Below are positions 12,389 to 23,368 of a stretch of DNA of 64,000 nucleotides, in pieces. Under the pieces are notes generated by a model. That model saw only the letters and a list, made by a program, of their open reading frames with translations, was not told where the DNA came from and ran no database searches. Within the stretch, counting starts at the first letter, position 1. Each line of letters opens with the position of its first letter. Source of the DNA: Jaltomata sinuosa (taxonomy: Eukaryota > Streptophyta > Magnoliopsida > Solanales > Solanaceae); contig QJPP01001728.1 of the NCBI GenBank assembly GCA_003996215.1, positions 465,798 through 529,797 on the forward strand. The letters run 5' to 3'. Both the position numbers and the translations under genes were made by a program.

Positions 12389-12400
12389 TAGCCGTTGGAG
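12389..12400 (-). promoter_or_regulatory. MSA-like G2/M element upstream of BUBR1
   Basis: On the minus strand CTCCAACGGCTA matches 11 of 12 positions of the mitosis-specific activator consensus YCYYAACGGYYA, including the invariant AACGG core bound by three-repeat MYB (MYB3R) proteins. It sits between the TATA-like motif and the BUBR1 coding start. Mitotic checkpoint genes are typically expressed at G2/M, so position and function agree. Its activity is inferred. Confidence 0.6.
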
Positions 12401-12417
12401 TTTAGGGCCGACCGCCC

Positions 12418-12428
12418 TCTTTTATATT
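12418..12428 (-). promoter_or_regulatory. TATA box of BUBR1
   Basis: Minus-strand AATATAAAAGA lies about 130 bp upstream of the preferred start codon (12287). Transcription would start near 12390, essentially at the alternative upstream ATG (12389), which argues against using that ATG. Confidence 0.55.
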
Positions 12429-12594
12429 CCAGATTTTCACTATATTTTTGGTCCTACCATGAATATAAGATAATGTTTTTTTAACAAAGTGCGCTACTAC
12501 AAAGTGGGGCCAATACAGAATTTAATTTTTCAGATTTTAGACCGTTAGAATTTACACTAGATTATGGGAAATTTATATTGTACATACTGTATGG

Positions 12595-14055
12595 GTAGGA
12601 GTGCACGTTCGATTCTTCGATTTCGATTATTTGTTATGAAAAATTATCATCAAATACTAAAGACCAAATCAAATGTATCAAACACTAAAAGACTTCAAAC
12701 ATCTAATTGTGATAAAGAGTAAAAACTTCAGGCAATTGATTGGAATGGTCATAATCAAACAACACGATTGTCTTAACTCTTTTATCATCATACTACAAGA
12801 TCTATGTCTTAACTATCAATCCACTGTGAGGAGTGTCAACAACCCTCTGGAATAAAAAATGTCATATGAGTCAAAAAAATTGAATCAAAGTTAAATGTAC
12901 TTTAGATTTTAGAATACTTTTTACTTAACAATTTTTTCGTGAACATAATGCAAGGACAAACATAGCGCCACAATCTACTACGAAGAGAATTTTAAAAAAA
13001 AGGCTTTTTGGAGGGAATATTTTCTTAAGATACACTTTTAGATTATCTAAATTATGACAGCAGAATTAAAGCTTGAAAACAGTTGCTTTCGCAATCAGTC
13101 TCTTAAGTTAAACACTTTATAAGAATGTATTTGAAGTCTAGTCAAATGTATATACGACTAAACATGCATATATTATGCACTTAAAACTTCAAATGAAGAT
13201 GTTAATAAGCACAGCTATCAAATATGGTAGGTTTTCACTTAATTATATTGTATACACTTTATTAATAAAAATTTGATTCTTTGGTGTCTTGAAAAACTTT
13301 GACCCTTAAACTGAACACTGAATCAAAGAATCAAATTTCTGAGGTAGGGGGGAGGGGATCAAAATCAATCCAAAAAATTGAATTACTTCCGATTATATAA
13401 AAGTGGCTTTAAAATTATAAATCATATTTCTAATTTTCTATTTATTTTTTCTAAGTTTCTTTAGCTTGACTATAATACACTGAAGTTTGTTATATATATA
13501 TAATAAATTTATGGTTCGTAACATATCAGAGATTTCTATTAAATAAATAATTGTATTATTATTTTTAGCCTTCGTGAAAAGGTAAATGATGAAATCCACC
13601 CGATTATGAACATATCATCCATTTAGTAGCACTAAATTTTCTTATACAATCTCACTTAAACTGAAAGTAAAATCAAATAAGGATTTATTTCAAGTTCAAT
13701 GCTAAAAGGTTGTTATTTGCATTAGTTGTTTGTTGTGGTAACACATGCTAATATGAAAGTCGAAGATAATTAACTTGGTTTAGAGGTTTTTATTGTTGAA
13801 AGCGTATATTAACAAATGAAAACATCGAAAGAAAAGATATTTAGAGAAGTAGGTTAGTCGTTGACCCCTAAAATATATTTTCTTATTAGTTTAGAGGTTT
13901 TCATTAAGGACCACTAATTGATTAAATGATAACAAATAATTCGAGAAACTTCAAGGTTGAAACATTTGACTTTTATTGATTTAATTTATAAATTAAAATA
14001 CCCAATATAATTTTAATTTGATATTTAAAATCCCGAATGAATTCGTACACCCCTA
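12595..14055. mobile_element. Probable non-autonomous DNA transposon (hAT-like ends)
   Basis: The left end TAGGAGTGCACGTTCGATTC and the right end, read in reverse complement TAGGGGTGTACGAATTCATT, form short imperfect inverted repeats of the TAGGGGTGTNCACG type common in plant hAT derivatives. The 1.46-kb interior is very AT-rich and non-coding. No clear 8-bp target duplication was found, so the limits are tentative. Confidence 0.35.
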
Positions 14056-14930
14056 TTTGGTAAATGTTGGACATGTGATATGAAATTATGATTTCAAATC
14101 ACCGTTTAGATATATGATTTAAGATCATGATTTCAAATGTCAAATTCTCCAAAAAATATGATTTGTGTTTTTTTTTAAAAAATAAATGCTAAACTTGATC
14201 CCTAAGTTTATACTTTGTCAAAGAATTCTCATCACTTTAAAATTTGTAAAAAATAAAAATAAAATATGCTCGGCGTGAAGAGATTGTATGTATAATATGA
14301 AAGAGTTATATTAAAGAATAAATAGTTACTACTATTATTGACTAATGAATCTTTATAAAATTATGTGCATTTAAAAATTTGTAATAATAAATATTTGTTC
14401 ATAAAAGGAACATGAAAATATGTAATTTATCAATGCGACGCTTTAAAATATTTTAATATATTGTTACGAATTATGATTGCTCATTTGATAAGACTATATA
14501 ACAATTAAAAAGATATAATAATTTTCACCCTATGAGATTTTCATATTATTTTTTGTTTTAAAAAAATATAATTTAAAAAATTCAAATTACAAGAAAACAT
14601 CAAAGTCAAATAAATCTAATTTCAAATTGTTTTAAAAAGCCCGGTGGAAAGTGAAACAAAAGGAGAGAAAACGCCAAAGCTGGAAGAACAGTTCCGATGG
14701 GCCCCAAACTAAAGTGGGAACCTTATCTCTCGACACAGAAATACTCAGCGATGTCGTTTTGTGTTAGTTGAACAGAGGTAAATGATGCTGTTTCGTGCCC
14801 TGAGGAAATAATGGTGATAGAGATATGACATTGTTATAATTTCACAAGAAATCTGCACATCAGATTGATCCAGAAACCCAACAATCTTAAATTTGATCCC
14901 AAAACCGAAATTCCCAACTTAATTGTTGTG
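14056..14930. other. CP12 promoter and upstream spacer
   Basis: AT-rich until about 14640, then more GC-balanced toward the CP12 start, as expected for a proximal promoter and leader. No gene or repeat is recognised. Confidence 0.4.
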
Positions 14931-15302
14931 ATGGCGCTGAACTTGAAGGCATCATTCCCAATTCATGTTGCCAGTGGAAGTACTGGATTCATGAGATCCA
15001 CGAGGAAAGGGGTGCAAAGGGTGATGATGAGCACTGGATCAGCAGGAGTGCCAAAGTATAAGGGTACGCATATGAGAGAAAAACAGCTGACGGAAATGAT
15101 AGAGAAGAAAGTGAAGGAAGCTAAAGAGGTGTGCGGGGAAGACGCCAGGTCGGACGAGTGCAAGGTGGCATGGGACGAGGTGGAAGAAGTCAGCCAGGCT
15201 AAGGCCCATCTGCGCATCAAGCTTCAGCTCAATGAAGATCCCCTTGAACCTTACTGTCAAGCTAACCCTGAAACCGACGAGTGCCGCACCTATGAAGATT
15301 AA
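14931..15302 (+). CDS. CP12: CP12, chloroplast regulatory linker of GAPDH and phosphoribulokinase
   Basis: A small, mostly disordered stromal protein that, when oxidised, ties glyceraldehyde-3-phosphate dehydrogenase to phosphoribulokinase and shuts down the Calvin cycle in darkness. Single exon, 123 aa. Residues 1 to about 45 are Ser/Thr/Lys-rich and low in acidic residues, fitting a transit peptide. Both redox cysteine pairs are present: C68/C77 (EVCGEDARSDECKVAWDEVEE) and C109/C118 (EPYCQANPETDECRTYED, the GAPDH-binding tail). The AWD.VEE core motif lies between the pairs. MALNLKAS is the first ATG in the frame. Its place between PFP-alpha and LHCB7 matches Arabidopsis CP12-3 (At1g76560), so it may be the CP12-3 type rather than the abundant leaf isoform; this is inferred from position. 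Confidence 0.93.
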   Translation: MALNLKASFPIHVASGSTGFMRSTRKGVQRVMMSTGSAGVPKYKGTHMREKQLTEMIEKKVKEAKEVCGEDARSDECKVAWDEVEEVSQAKAHLRIKLQLNEDPLEPYCQANPETDECRTYED

Positions 15303-16420
15303 TTAATTAACTGTTGTACTTGTACTTCTCTACTGTATTCCTATCATCTCCGCTGCAACAATTTAATAACCTTTCATTTGCCAGCACCACTTATGATTAA
15401 AGTTTATTAGTATTACTATTACAAAATCCTCAATTTGGCCCTCTCTCTTCTAACATCAGTGGCGGTATTTATTTGGTTCATACTGAACAATTCTAGAAAA
15501 ATTACTCCATCAAATTTACCTCTTTACTTTAGAAAAGTTTACATTTACTATCCTGTGGAGCTTATTTTTGTACGGGCTCTTCAACTTACAACGATCGACC
15601 ATTTCAGGTTCTAACAAATTCTTACATTATGCCTTCACGAACAAAGCAAGTAGATAGTGAGTTATTCAAGTAAGATGAGGTCAAACTTTAAGCCTCATTA
15701 TAGAATTATGAAGCATTAAACAAGAACTAATATTAACAAAAGAAATAGGATATAAAGAACTACAGGTAAAAACATGAAGCAAACTTATTTTCCAGCCTAT
15801 CAAATAGGGGCATATAAAATCACTAAGAAGATGTTTTGATTGACTTATTTTTTAGTGTTTTTGACTTTTAAGAACTTTTTTAGTTTTGGTGGTGTTTGAC
15901 AAAACTAAAAAGTGTTTTTTAAGCACTCACTCTTAACCCAAAAAATTGTAAAAATAAGTCAAAAGTCAACTTTTAGCTTATAAGTTACTTTTTAAAAGCC
16001 AATCCAAACACCAAGGCTGCTATTGTACCCAAAATGTGCAAGCTTTCTGGTGAATGGAAGTCACAAACATGACAAAGTTTTGATTGTTTGGAAACTTGAG
16101 CTTACGGAAATGAAGCTTTTTTCTTGTAGGCATTCAAGTCACATACGCTTACAAAGGATTTTAAAGTAATTTCTTACTTATTTTTGCAAAGTAACAAAAA
16201 AATATTTAAATTTTTGGGGAACTTAAAAGTAACATAGTGTGATAACTAGTTGAATCTCTACTAATTGGGTTTGATTGGTTGTACTATGTTCATTGTGTTG
16301 TTATTATTAATTAGTCTTTTGGGTTTTGAGGCTGGGAAGGAACCACGTCAGGATGGATCTCATTGGGCGCAAAAGTAGTGAATTGTGAAGGAATGGAGAG
16401 GAGATTGTCCAAGTCTCGTC
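15303..16420. other. Spacer between CP12 and LHCB7
   Basis: Holds the CP12 3' flank, one MITE-like repeat (annotated separately) and the LHCB7 promoter. No further coding region is supported. Confidence 0.5.
15830..16012. mobile_element. MITE-like inverted-repeat element between CP12 and LHCB7
   Basis: The left end GATGTTTTGATTGACTTATT and the right end in reverse complement GGTGTTTGGATTGGCTTTTA form an inverted repeat. The roughly 180-bp interior is full of complementary runs (agtgtttttgac against gtcaaaa). It has no coding capacity. Superfamily and target duplication could not be fixed. Confidence 0.55.
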
Positions 16421-19400
16421 ATGACTCTGCTTCAGCTTCCCCATCCATCATCCTCCACTTTCATTGGATCCGAATTTATCCAAAGGTTTCATCGCAATTC
16501 AAGTGTAGTCGATTCCTTTTCGCGCCACAAAGCTTCATGGCAAGAGGTGTGTGCGCGTGTGTTTGTTTTTGCTTATCCTGGTTGCGGCGGGATACCAGTT
16601 ATTAACTAACCAATTTTCCTCAGCTCGCCGGTGTTCTGGTATTCTCAGCGATTCCTTTCACCGCAGTCAAAGCTATTGCCAACAGTACCTTCGGCGAAAC
16701 ACTCCGTAAACGCTTGGAAGAGAGAAAGAAGGTTGCAGTAGAGAATTCCGCAAAGTTCAAGGCGCTTGCTCAAATGGCAAGAAACGATAGGTAATCATCC
16801 TATCCCTATACCGTGGTAAGCCATGCCCCTTGACTCTATGTTCAGCCATGTACTATGGAACTGTTAATCCATTAACAGTTTTGCTAGATTAAATAGTACT
16901 CCTCTGTCCACACTCCCAGTTTATATGACTCACTCTACTTTTTAGTCAGTTTCAAGAAGAATTACACATTTCTATATTTAATAACAATTTAACCTTAAAA
17001 TATGTATTTTACCCTTAATGAAATGATTTACAGCCACACAAACATTTTAGACCAAATTTCAAAATCTTTCTTTCTTAAATTTCGTACCAAGTCAAACTAA
17101 CTCATATAAATTGGGACCTAGGGAGTAATGCATATCCACCTTTGTTTTCACACTAGTCTGTTAATCTATTATCTATTCTATGCAGTATCTGGTATGGAGA
17201 AGATCGCCCCCGCTGGCTCGGTCCAATTTCCTATGACTATCCTGCTTATCTTAATGGGGAGCTACCCGGGGACTATGGATTTGATATCTGGGGGTTGAGC
17301 AAGGATCCCCTGGCCCTTCAAAAGTACTTTAAGTATGGATTAGATTTTGCTTCTGTTAGCTGGTTCAAAATTGCTTTTGTTCTCAGTAGTTAATGCCGAT
17401 ATAGTAAATTCCCCAACAAATGCATTAAATGATTTGTTGCCTTTTATGCTTCTTCAGCACATGCATCCTTTTAAAATTGGAGCTTCCCATAAAAGAAATG
17501 AACAAAGTCAGTGCTTTCAATAACCTATTGAGAAATAAACCACGAGAGTTAGGATTAGGTGATTGGTGACATTTCCATCCTCTTTTAGTTGGAATAAAGA
17601 AAGACATGTTTCTTGAGCATAAATGTAGCCAAAAAAAGTTGGAAATTGGTATTTGAGGGGAGGGGGGCAAAGGGTTGTGAAATTCGTACCTGGTTAGGAT
17701 TAGGGCCACACATAGACATGAAAGTTGCTGTACTGCCAGACATGTTTGGGATGAGAGATTGAACATTTTCCAGCATGGACATTCAGAGATTCCATTGTGT
17801 AATCTTTTGGGAGCTTTTGAAATTCTCAAAATAGCAACAGACAGACACATTCATACAAAGAAGCAACAGACAGACACTATTTGTTCAGAAATCACACAGA
17901 AGCTCTGTTAAATTCCATTCGAACTTATTTCAGTTGTCTTGGTTACTTCACAGTTATGAAATATTGCATGGCCGTTGGGCTATGCTGGCTGCTCTTGGTG
18001 CTTTGATTCCAGAACTTTTAAACCTGACAGGACTTTTTCAGTTTGTGGAACCTGTTTGGTGGCGAGTGGGCTACTCAAAGCTTAAGGTTGGTATCTTTCA
18101 TATATGTGCTGTTGCTAGACTTCCTTTGTTTGATAGGTGCTGCTTCCATTAGCTATTTATATTATGAGTCCCAAAAAACCCATGCTTGAGCTTTCCCCTC
18201 TAATTTAAGGGACCAAATGATCACCTTACCGCCTGCTAACATTTGCCTAAATGTGATGCGAAGTATAATTCTAGTAGTTGTAACATTTTTACACGATTTT
18301 CATCCATCAAACAATTGTTGGATTCTTTACTTGTCTTTTCTCCAGTACTTCTAAGCTTTCCTTCTATTTGATGCACTCAGATGGTACAAGCCAAAGTTTC
18401 TCTTAAGTCTTAACAAGCTTGGGTACACTTGTCTCGACTTATCATGCACCTTTTATTTTGACTGCTGAAAGGATAAACCAGCTTTCTTCTGTTGGGCTTT
18501 TAGTTAGTTATGGTGGTCTCTTTAATTTAACACATTGATTTAATTGGTAGCTTGGAGTTCTTATCTGAATTAGCAGCTACTATTCTTCAGGGGAAAGGTA
18601 TATAAGCAGGATTCCTGGGACTCAGATCTATAAATGCAAACACCTTTGAAGGATTTGTTCAAGTAGAGAAGAACAGATATAGGTGACTCGAACCCCCTCT
18701 TGTCTTGAAATATTAATCTGATGCAGATAGGATTCTGGTACTTAGGAGGGGCCTATCTGGATTCAATAAAAATAAAGAAGGGATGAGGGTTAAAAAGCTC
18801 ACTACTTAATGTGAGTAAGATGGAAAAGAAGCAGTAGACAAAAAGATGAAGTAGCTGTCGCAGTTGGGAGAATACTAGGAGGAAAAAGGAAAAATGCAGG
18901 AGAGTATAAGGAGATCAGAAAAGGATAGCAAAGCAAGGAAATGAAGAAGGTGGAGGAGGAACAGCATAAGGTTGGTGATATATGTGGAAGTATAAGTGGC
19001 TGGCAGCAGAAGAACGAAACTTAAAGAGGAAAGGAGAGAGATGAGAAGTCAACTATGGGAGTGGAAAGCAATGGCAGATACTTGGCGCCTGGCAGTGTGA
19101 AAAAGTGTAGAAATAGCAAAAGGAACTTCAAGAGGATGTTTGAGAAGTTATAGAAAGAAGAGGAATTTAGAAAGATTTGAGCTAGTTAGAAATAAATAAC
19201 AAGGAGGAACAAGGAAGAAGAAACAGTAGTTGAAAGAACAATTGGAAGGGTGCCTGAAGTAGAGAAGAGGATGAGAGGAAGAAGAATTTGATTTAGCAGC
19301 CAGGGAAATGGAAGAACAGGACTACAGGAGAGTAGGAGAGAAGAGTCTGGAGGGAAGAATGGGGAGTACCAAAAACAAAAAAGTGGAGAGAGATAACAAA

Positions 19401-21594
19401 GGGCACTTAGTTCCTTAAAATTTAACCTATTGAATAACAGTTTCTATATCACTAAAGTAGTGAGACTGTAGTTGGGTTTTCCGTTGTAAAAATACTCTAA
19501 GAAAGAAGTAGATTGTGGTTGTGTCTAGACTTGTATGAGGTGTGTCATACTTGGACCAATCTCACCTCTCCAGTTATCAAATCATCGGAACCTTGTCTGT
19601 CGACCCAAACAACTCATGTTGAATGTGCAAGTAGGTGAAGATCAGATGACTTGATAATGCTACAAGTAAGATAATAACTATAGCAACATACTCGAAAAGT
19701 AACTTAATATAACAACAACATACCCAGTGTATTCCCACAAAGTGGGGTCTGGGGAGAGTAGAGTGTACGCAGTCCGTACCACTACCTCAGAAGTGAGGTA
19801 GAGAGGCTGTTTCCGATAGACCCTCGGCTCAAAATAAAAGCAGTCTAGAAAAGGGCAATAATATAAGAACAGGAAACAATAAGTAGTAAAACCACAGATA
19901 AGTAACTTAATATCTTCCAGCTATTTCTACAGAATGGATCTGTTTTAATGAGCCAAACGTCCACTAGAATACTATTTATTGGCAAAGTTATTATCCAAGG
20001 CTTCCTTGTTCTGTGTACATCCTACCCTCCCCAGACCCCACTTGTGGGATTACACTGGGTTTGTTGTTGTTGTTGCTACCTTGTTCTGAGGTTTCTGAGT
20101 AAACATAATTTGCATTAATTTCACAGAAGTTGTCATAGAAAATTTCACTTAAGTTCTGATATGATTTTCTTATGAAATTTTTGTTCTTGGAATCCAGTGT
20201 TTTACATGCAAGTATTCCTTTCAATAATTAATTTGTATCACCCACCTTCTTTATATTCTTATCAGAGTGTTGTTCCACCTTATGAATTCAGTATCCACCG
20301 CTTATTGCAGGCGTCTTTTTTCTCTTGTTTATTTCTCTCCATTTTTTTCCAGGGAGATACACTTGACTATTTAGGGATCCCTGGACTCCATTTAGCTGGA
20401 AGTCAAGGAGTTATTGTCATAGCCATTTGCCAAGCCCTTTTGATGGTGAGTGTAAACACTTGCTCTATGTGTATCTTTCTAGTAATTATTTCAATGCCTA
20501 ATGTGTTGGGTGCGAAAGACATTTTCTGGTTATTTGAATTCTGCTTGTAAAAGGTGCATTCTATCTCTTGAAATGCACTCATTGTGTGAAAAAGGTAGGC
20601 ATTTTGCAGTCATGGAGATGGTTGAGAGTACAGTGAATCTATTAGCTGAAGGTAATCTTTTAGCTCAAGATACAGTTTTCCAAGATTAAGATAGCAACTC
20701 TATAGATCAAGCTTTTTTTAGAAAAGAAGTAGAATGTAGCTTTGTGTTCAAATTGCACCCATACAGCTGATGCTTGATTGGTTGAATATGATTAATAGAT
20801 GGCTGCTTTCTTCTGCCATTTTTGTCATAATAATTTAACCGTGCCGGTCGATCAATGCATTTGAGAGTGCAGATTTTGCTGGAATTCTTTTAATGATCCA
20901 TTGAGATAGAGTGCAAATGTTGATCTTAAGTTCGAATTAAGTGTCTGCTTTTTCATTCAAGTGACAGTTTGCTACTTATTCCTCTTAAAATCCTAGTGCC
21001 TTGACATATTGAAGGCTTGCCTGTGTGCTATAGCTGGTGAACATGTTAAAACAATTCTCATGGAGATAATCCCATGCCTAGAGAAGAAACAGGACAGTAA
21101 ATTCTGTAACTGTAGTATATAATTTGACCATTTCTACACAAAAGAAACCACTATCTAGTTGGAACTTGGCTTAGGAAATGGCTTTTTTCACATGAACAAT
21201 GTGGGAATTTAACTTGATTTCTTCTTTTCTTGCAATTAACTGTTCTTTCGTACTTTCCCGTGCATAGGTTGGACCAGAATATGCAAGGTATTGTGGGATT
21301 GAGGCTTTAGAACCCTTAGGAATTTACTTGCCTGGTGACATCAATTATCCTGGAGGTGTTCTTTTTGATCCACTGAATCTCTCTAAAGATCCAATGGCTT
21401 TTGAAGAGCTAAAGGTGAAAGAAATAAAAAATGGGCGCCTTGCTATGGTTGCCTGGTTAGGCTTTTATGTCCAAGCGGCTCTTACGGGTAAAGGCCCTGT
21501 CCAAAACCTTCTGGAGCATATTTCAGATCCGTTCCACAATAACTTGCTCTCCATTGTAAAGTCTCTGTATGAGAATTCACTTACCCAAAGTTAA
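16421..21594 (+). CDS. LHCB7: LHCB7, rare photosystem II light-harvesting chlorophyll a/b-binding protein
   Basis: A thylakoid chlorophyll-binding antenna protein of the rarely expressed LHCB7 class. Exons: 16421-16546, 16624-16790, 17186-17332, 17954-18086, 20353-20445, 21268-21594; 330 aa, phases consistent. Residues 1 to about 42 look like a transit peptide (Ser-rich, ending HKASWQE). LAGVLVFSAIPFTAVKAIAN then gives the extra N-terminal hydrophobic segment typical of LHCB7. The chlorophyll-binding helices carry the classical E/R motifs EILHGRWAMLAALGALIPE (helix 1) and VKEIKNGRLAMVAWLGFY (helix 3), with GDTLDYLGIPGLHLAGSQG and YCGIEALEPLGIYLPGDINY between them. Length and order fit Arabidopsis At1g76570 from memory. 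Intron 4 (2.27 kb) contains a purine-rich tract and LINE ends; intron 2 contains a Stowaway MITE. Confidence 0.94.
16899..17125. mobile_element. Stowaway-like MITE in LHCB7 intron 2
   Basis: A 227-bp element with ends CTCCTCTGTCCACACTCCCA and its partner aattgggacctagggag, flanked by TA on both sides (16897-16898, 17126-17127). This is the Tc1/mariner Stowaway pattern (CTCCCTCCGTCCCAATTT class). Non-coding. Confidence 0.8.
18770..19395. other. Purine-rich tract inside LHCB7 intron 4
   Basis: About 620 bp in which the plus strand is overwhelmingly A and G (for example gaagaaggtggaggaggaac). It has no long open frame and no recognisable repeat family. It could be degenerate transposon sequence or expanded simple-sequence DNA. 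Confidence 0.6.
19703..19870 (-). mobile_element. RTE-type LINE/TS-SINE 3' end fragment, minus orientation
   Basis: Contains the conserved tail acaacatacccagtgtattc ... gtggggtctggggagagtag ... gtttccgatagaccctcggc found at several places in this window. Read on minus it ends in a TTG repeat, as RTE LINEs and TS SINEs of Solanaceae do. It lies in LHCB7 intron 4. Confidence 0.75.
20011..20080 (+). mobile_element. RTE-type LINE/TS-SINE 3' end fragment, plus orientation
   Basis: tacatcctaccctccccaga, then cacttgtgggattacactgg and (GTT)n: the 3' tail of the same family as at 19703-19870 but in the opposite direction, 140 bp further on in LHCB7 intron 4. Confidence 0.75.
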
Positions 21595-22154
21595 CAGTGG
21601 GGTTAAGCCTATGGTATGCATCCTACCAGGTATAATTGTTCTGTCATCTTTATATTTTAAGGCTGTAATATGTGAGCTCCTAATTTATCTGAAATCTCTT
21701 TCGAAAATAATGTCATACCTCGAAAAGGTGAAGACATGTTGTGCCTAGATGAGTATTCGAGGTTGTCCATACCAAGGGCAATTAACCTTATATGGTCTTG
21801 TTTATAATGGGATGTAAAAAAGACTCATGTTCTTGTCTAAACTTCTGTTTATGATGAGATGTAAATGATAGGGAAGCAAACATGGTACTTCTGGAGTTCT
21901 GGTTATATATTATGTGACATGCATCCTTTTGGTAATATCTAGAAATTTAATCATTGTGCATCATTAAAAAGCTTCAACAAGTTAACTTATTAAGCAATTT
22001 AACAAAGAAATTCTTATGTTCTTTAAGAATAATAATAAGGAATATTTAATTTGCATTTTGTTTCACTCTTTTGAGAGTGAAAGAAAATGGAGGGTGAAGC
22101 GGTTTGGAAATATTAATTGGAGGGAATGGTGCTCCCTGTGCATTGGGGCATGCT
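21595..22154. other. Convergent 3' flanks of LHCB7 and the DC1-domain gene
   Basis: About 560 bp of AT-rich sequence between two converging genes. It should hold both 3' untranslated regions. No other feature is seen. Confidence 0.5.
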
Positions 22155-23293
22155 TCATGCAATTCTTCTTCTGTTACTGCTTCTTCTTCCTCTCCCAATA
22201 TTCTGAACCAGAACTTCTCCGACCCCTTCTCCAAATCCTTCAATAAGACCGCCAATAAATTCAATAACAACCTGAGAAGCGAGACGAGCAGCAGTCCCAA
22301 GCATATTGGGCTTTTCAGGAGGCTTGATTCCATATTCTTGGAGGCCATTGATCATGGACTTAGCACATAGTGCATGAAGATGGTAGTCACAGACTGTGCA
22401 GCTGTACACTCGACCTGATGACCTTTTCTTCTTGCACTCACCACATACCATTCCTGGTTGATCATTACCACCACCAGCGCCACCTGGCAAAGTGTTTCCT
22501 GGGGGTAAGACTTTTAGTGGGTGCGGATGATTGGGAAATTTAATCTCGGTGGAAAGCATAGCACAACAGGGATGCATCTGGAAATTACAGGAGTTGACTC
22601 TGCATCTAAATGTGAATCCTTTGGTGGACTTGCAGCAGACATCACACCTTGGCCATGCTATTCCAGCTTTAACTGATATGTTTAGGAAAAGAACATGTGA
22701 AAATTCTGGAGATGGGAAAAACATACCACAGAACATATGCCAAACAACATATGTATGCATTTAAGCTTGTAGAAGCATATATCTTGCCAAAAAATGTACC
22801 ACTTTGTGTAGGAAACGTGTGTACCTTGTTTAGGTTTAGCATGGAAGACGAGTTGGTGCTGGCCATGGAAAGGATGAGCCTTAAGAGAGGGCGGAGATAA
22901 GGCACAGAAGTGATGAAGCTGAAAATCACAATCTTGGCATGCATACCTACGGCCAGTGCCAAACTCCTTGCAACCTGAGCAGGTAAATAGTTCCGAGAGA
23001 GTAATCTCTGCAAGCGGGTGCTTTGAGTGAGTATGATGAACAATGGTTCCATTGTGATTAGCATGATACCCGGTGTGATTATCAGGTGGCTGGGGCGATG
23101 TTGGAAACTCTATGTAGGTTGGGGTGGGAGATGGCTGGTTACCACCCTTGGTCTTTGCAGCTGAGGAATGAGCAGAGACAGCTGAGAGTGGAGCTTGTGC
23201 CAACGAGAACGAAGAGGTATTATTCAATCTTTTCATTGCTACTATAGATGTCCCTGATCTCCCCAGGGGTTTTATGCTGGTGCTGTTCATCAT
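22155..23293 (-). CDS. DC1 (C1-like zinc finger) domain protein
   Basis: Cys/His-rich protein of the large plant DC1 family; members are implicated in stress and defence signalling, but the molecular function is undefined. Two exons on minus: 22825-23293 and 22155-22672; 328 aa. Residues 1-90 are Ser/Pro-rich and probably disordered. Three DC1 units follow: about 92-130 (HPLAEITLSELFTCSGC ... CQDCDFQLHHFC), 140-193 (CDVCC ... CNFQMHPCC) and 207-259 (CGEC ... CTVCDYHLHALC). A hydrophobic, Gly-rich C-terminal segment (about 281-317, with FIGGLIEGFGEGVGEVLVQN) precedes a basic end RGRRSSNRRRIA. Two tandem ATG codons begin the frame. A TATA box lies about 65 bp upstream. Two exons is unusual for a family that is often intronless. 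Confidence 0.88.
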
Positions 23294-23356
23294 GTTTTAG
23301 TTTGGTTCCAAAAGAGAAATTCTGAAGAACCTTAATGAGTTGAGTGTGAGCTAGCT

Positions 23357-23368
23357 CATATATTTATG
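23357..23368 (-). promoter_or_regulatory. TATA box of the DC1-domain gene
   Basis: Minus-strand CATAAATATATG lies about 65 bp upstream of the start codon. It is supported by position and sequence only. Confidence 0.55.

Noticed and set aside
12288..12389. N-terminal extension of BUBR1 from the upstream ATG at 12389
   Set aside because: The extra 34 residues have no family match, the ATG lies about at the expected transcription start, and an MSA element overlaps it.
22531..22900. Plus-strand open frames over the DC1 gene
   Set aside because: They are antisense of the Cys/His-rich exons and lack any motif.
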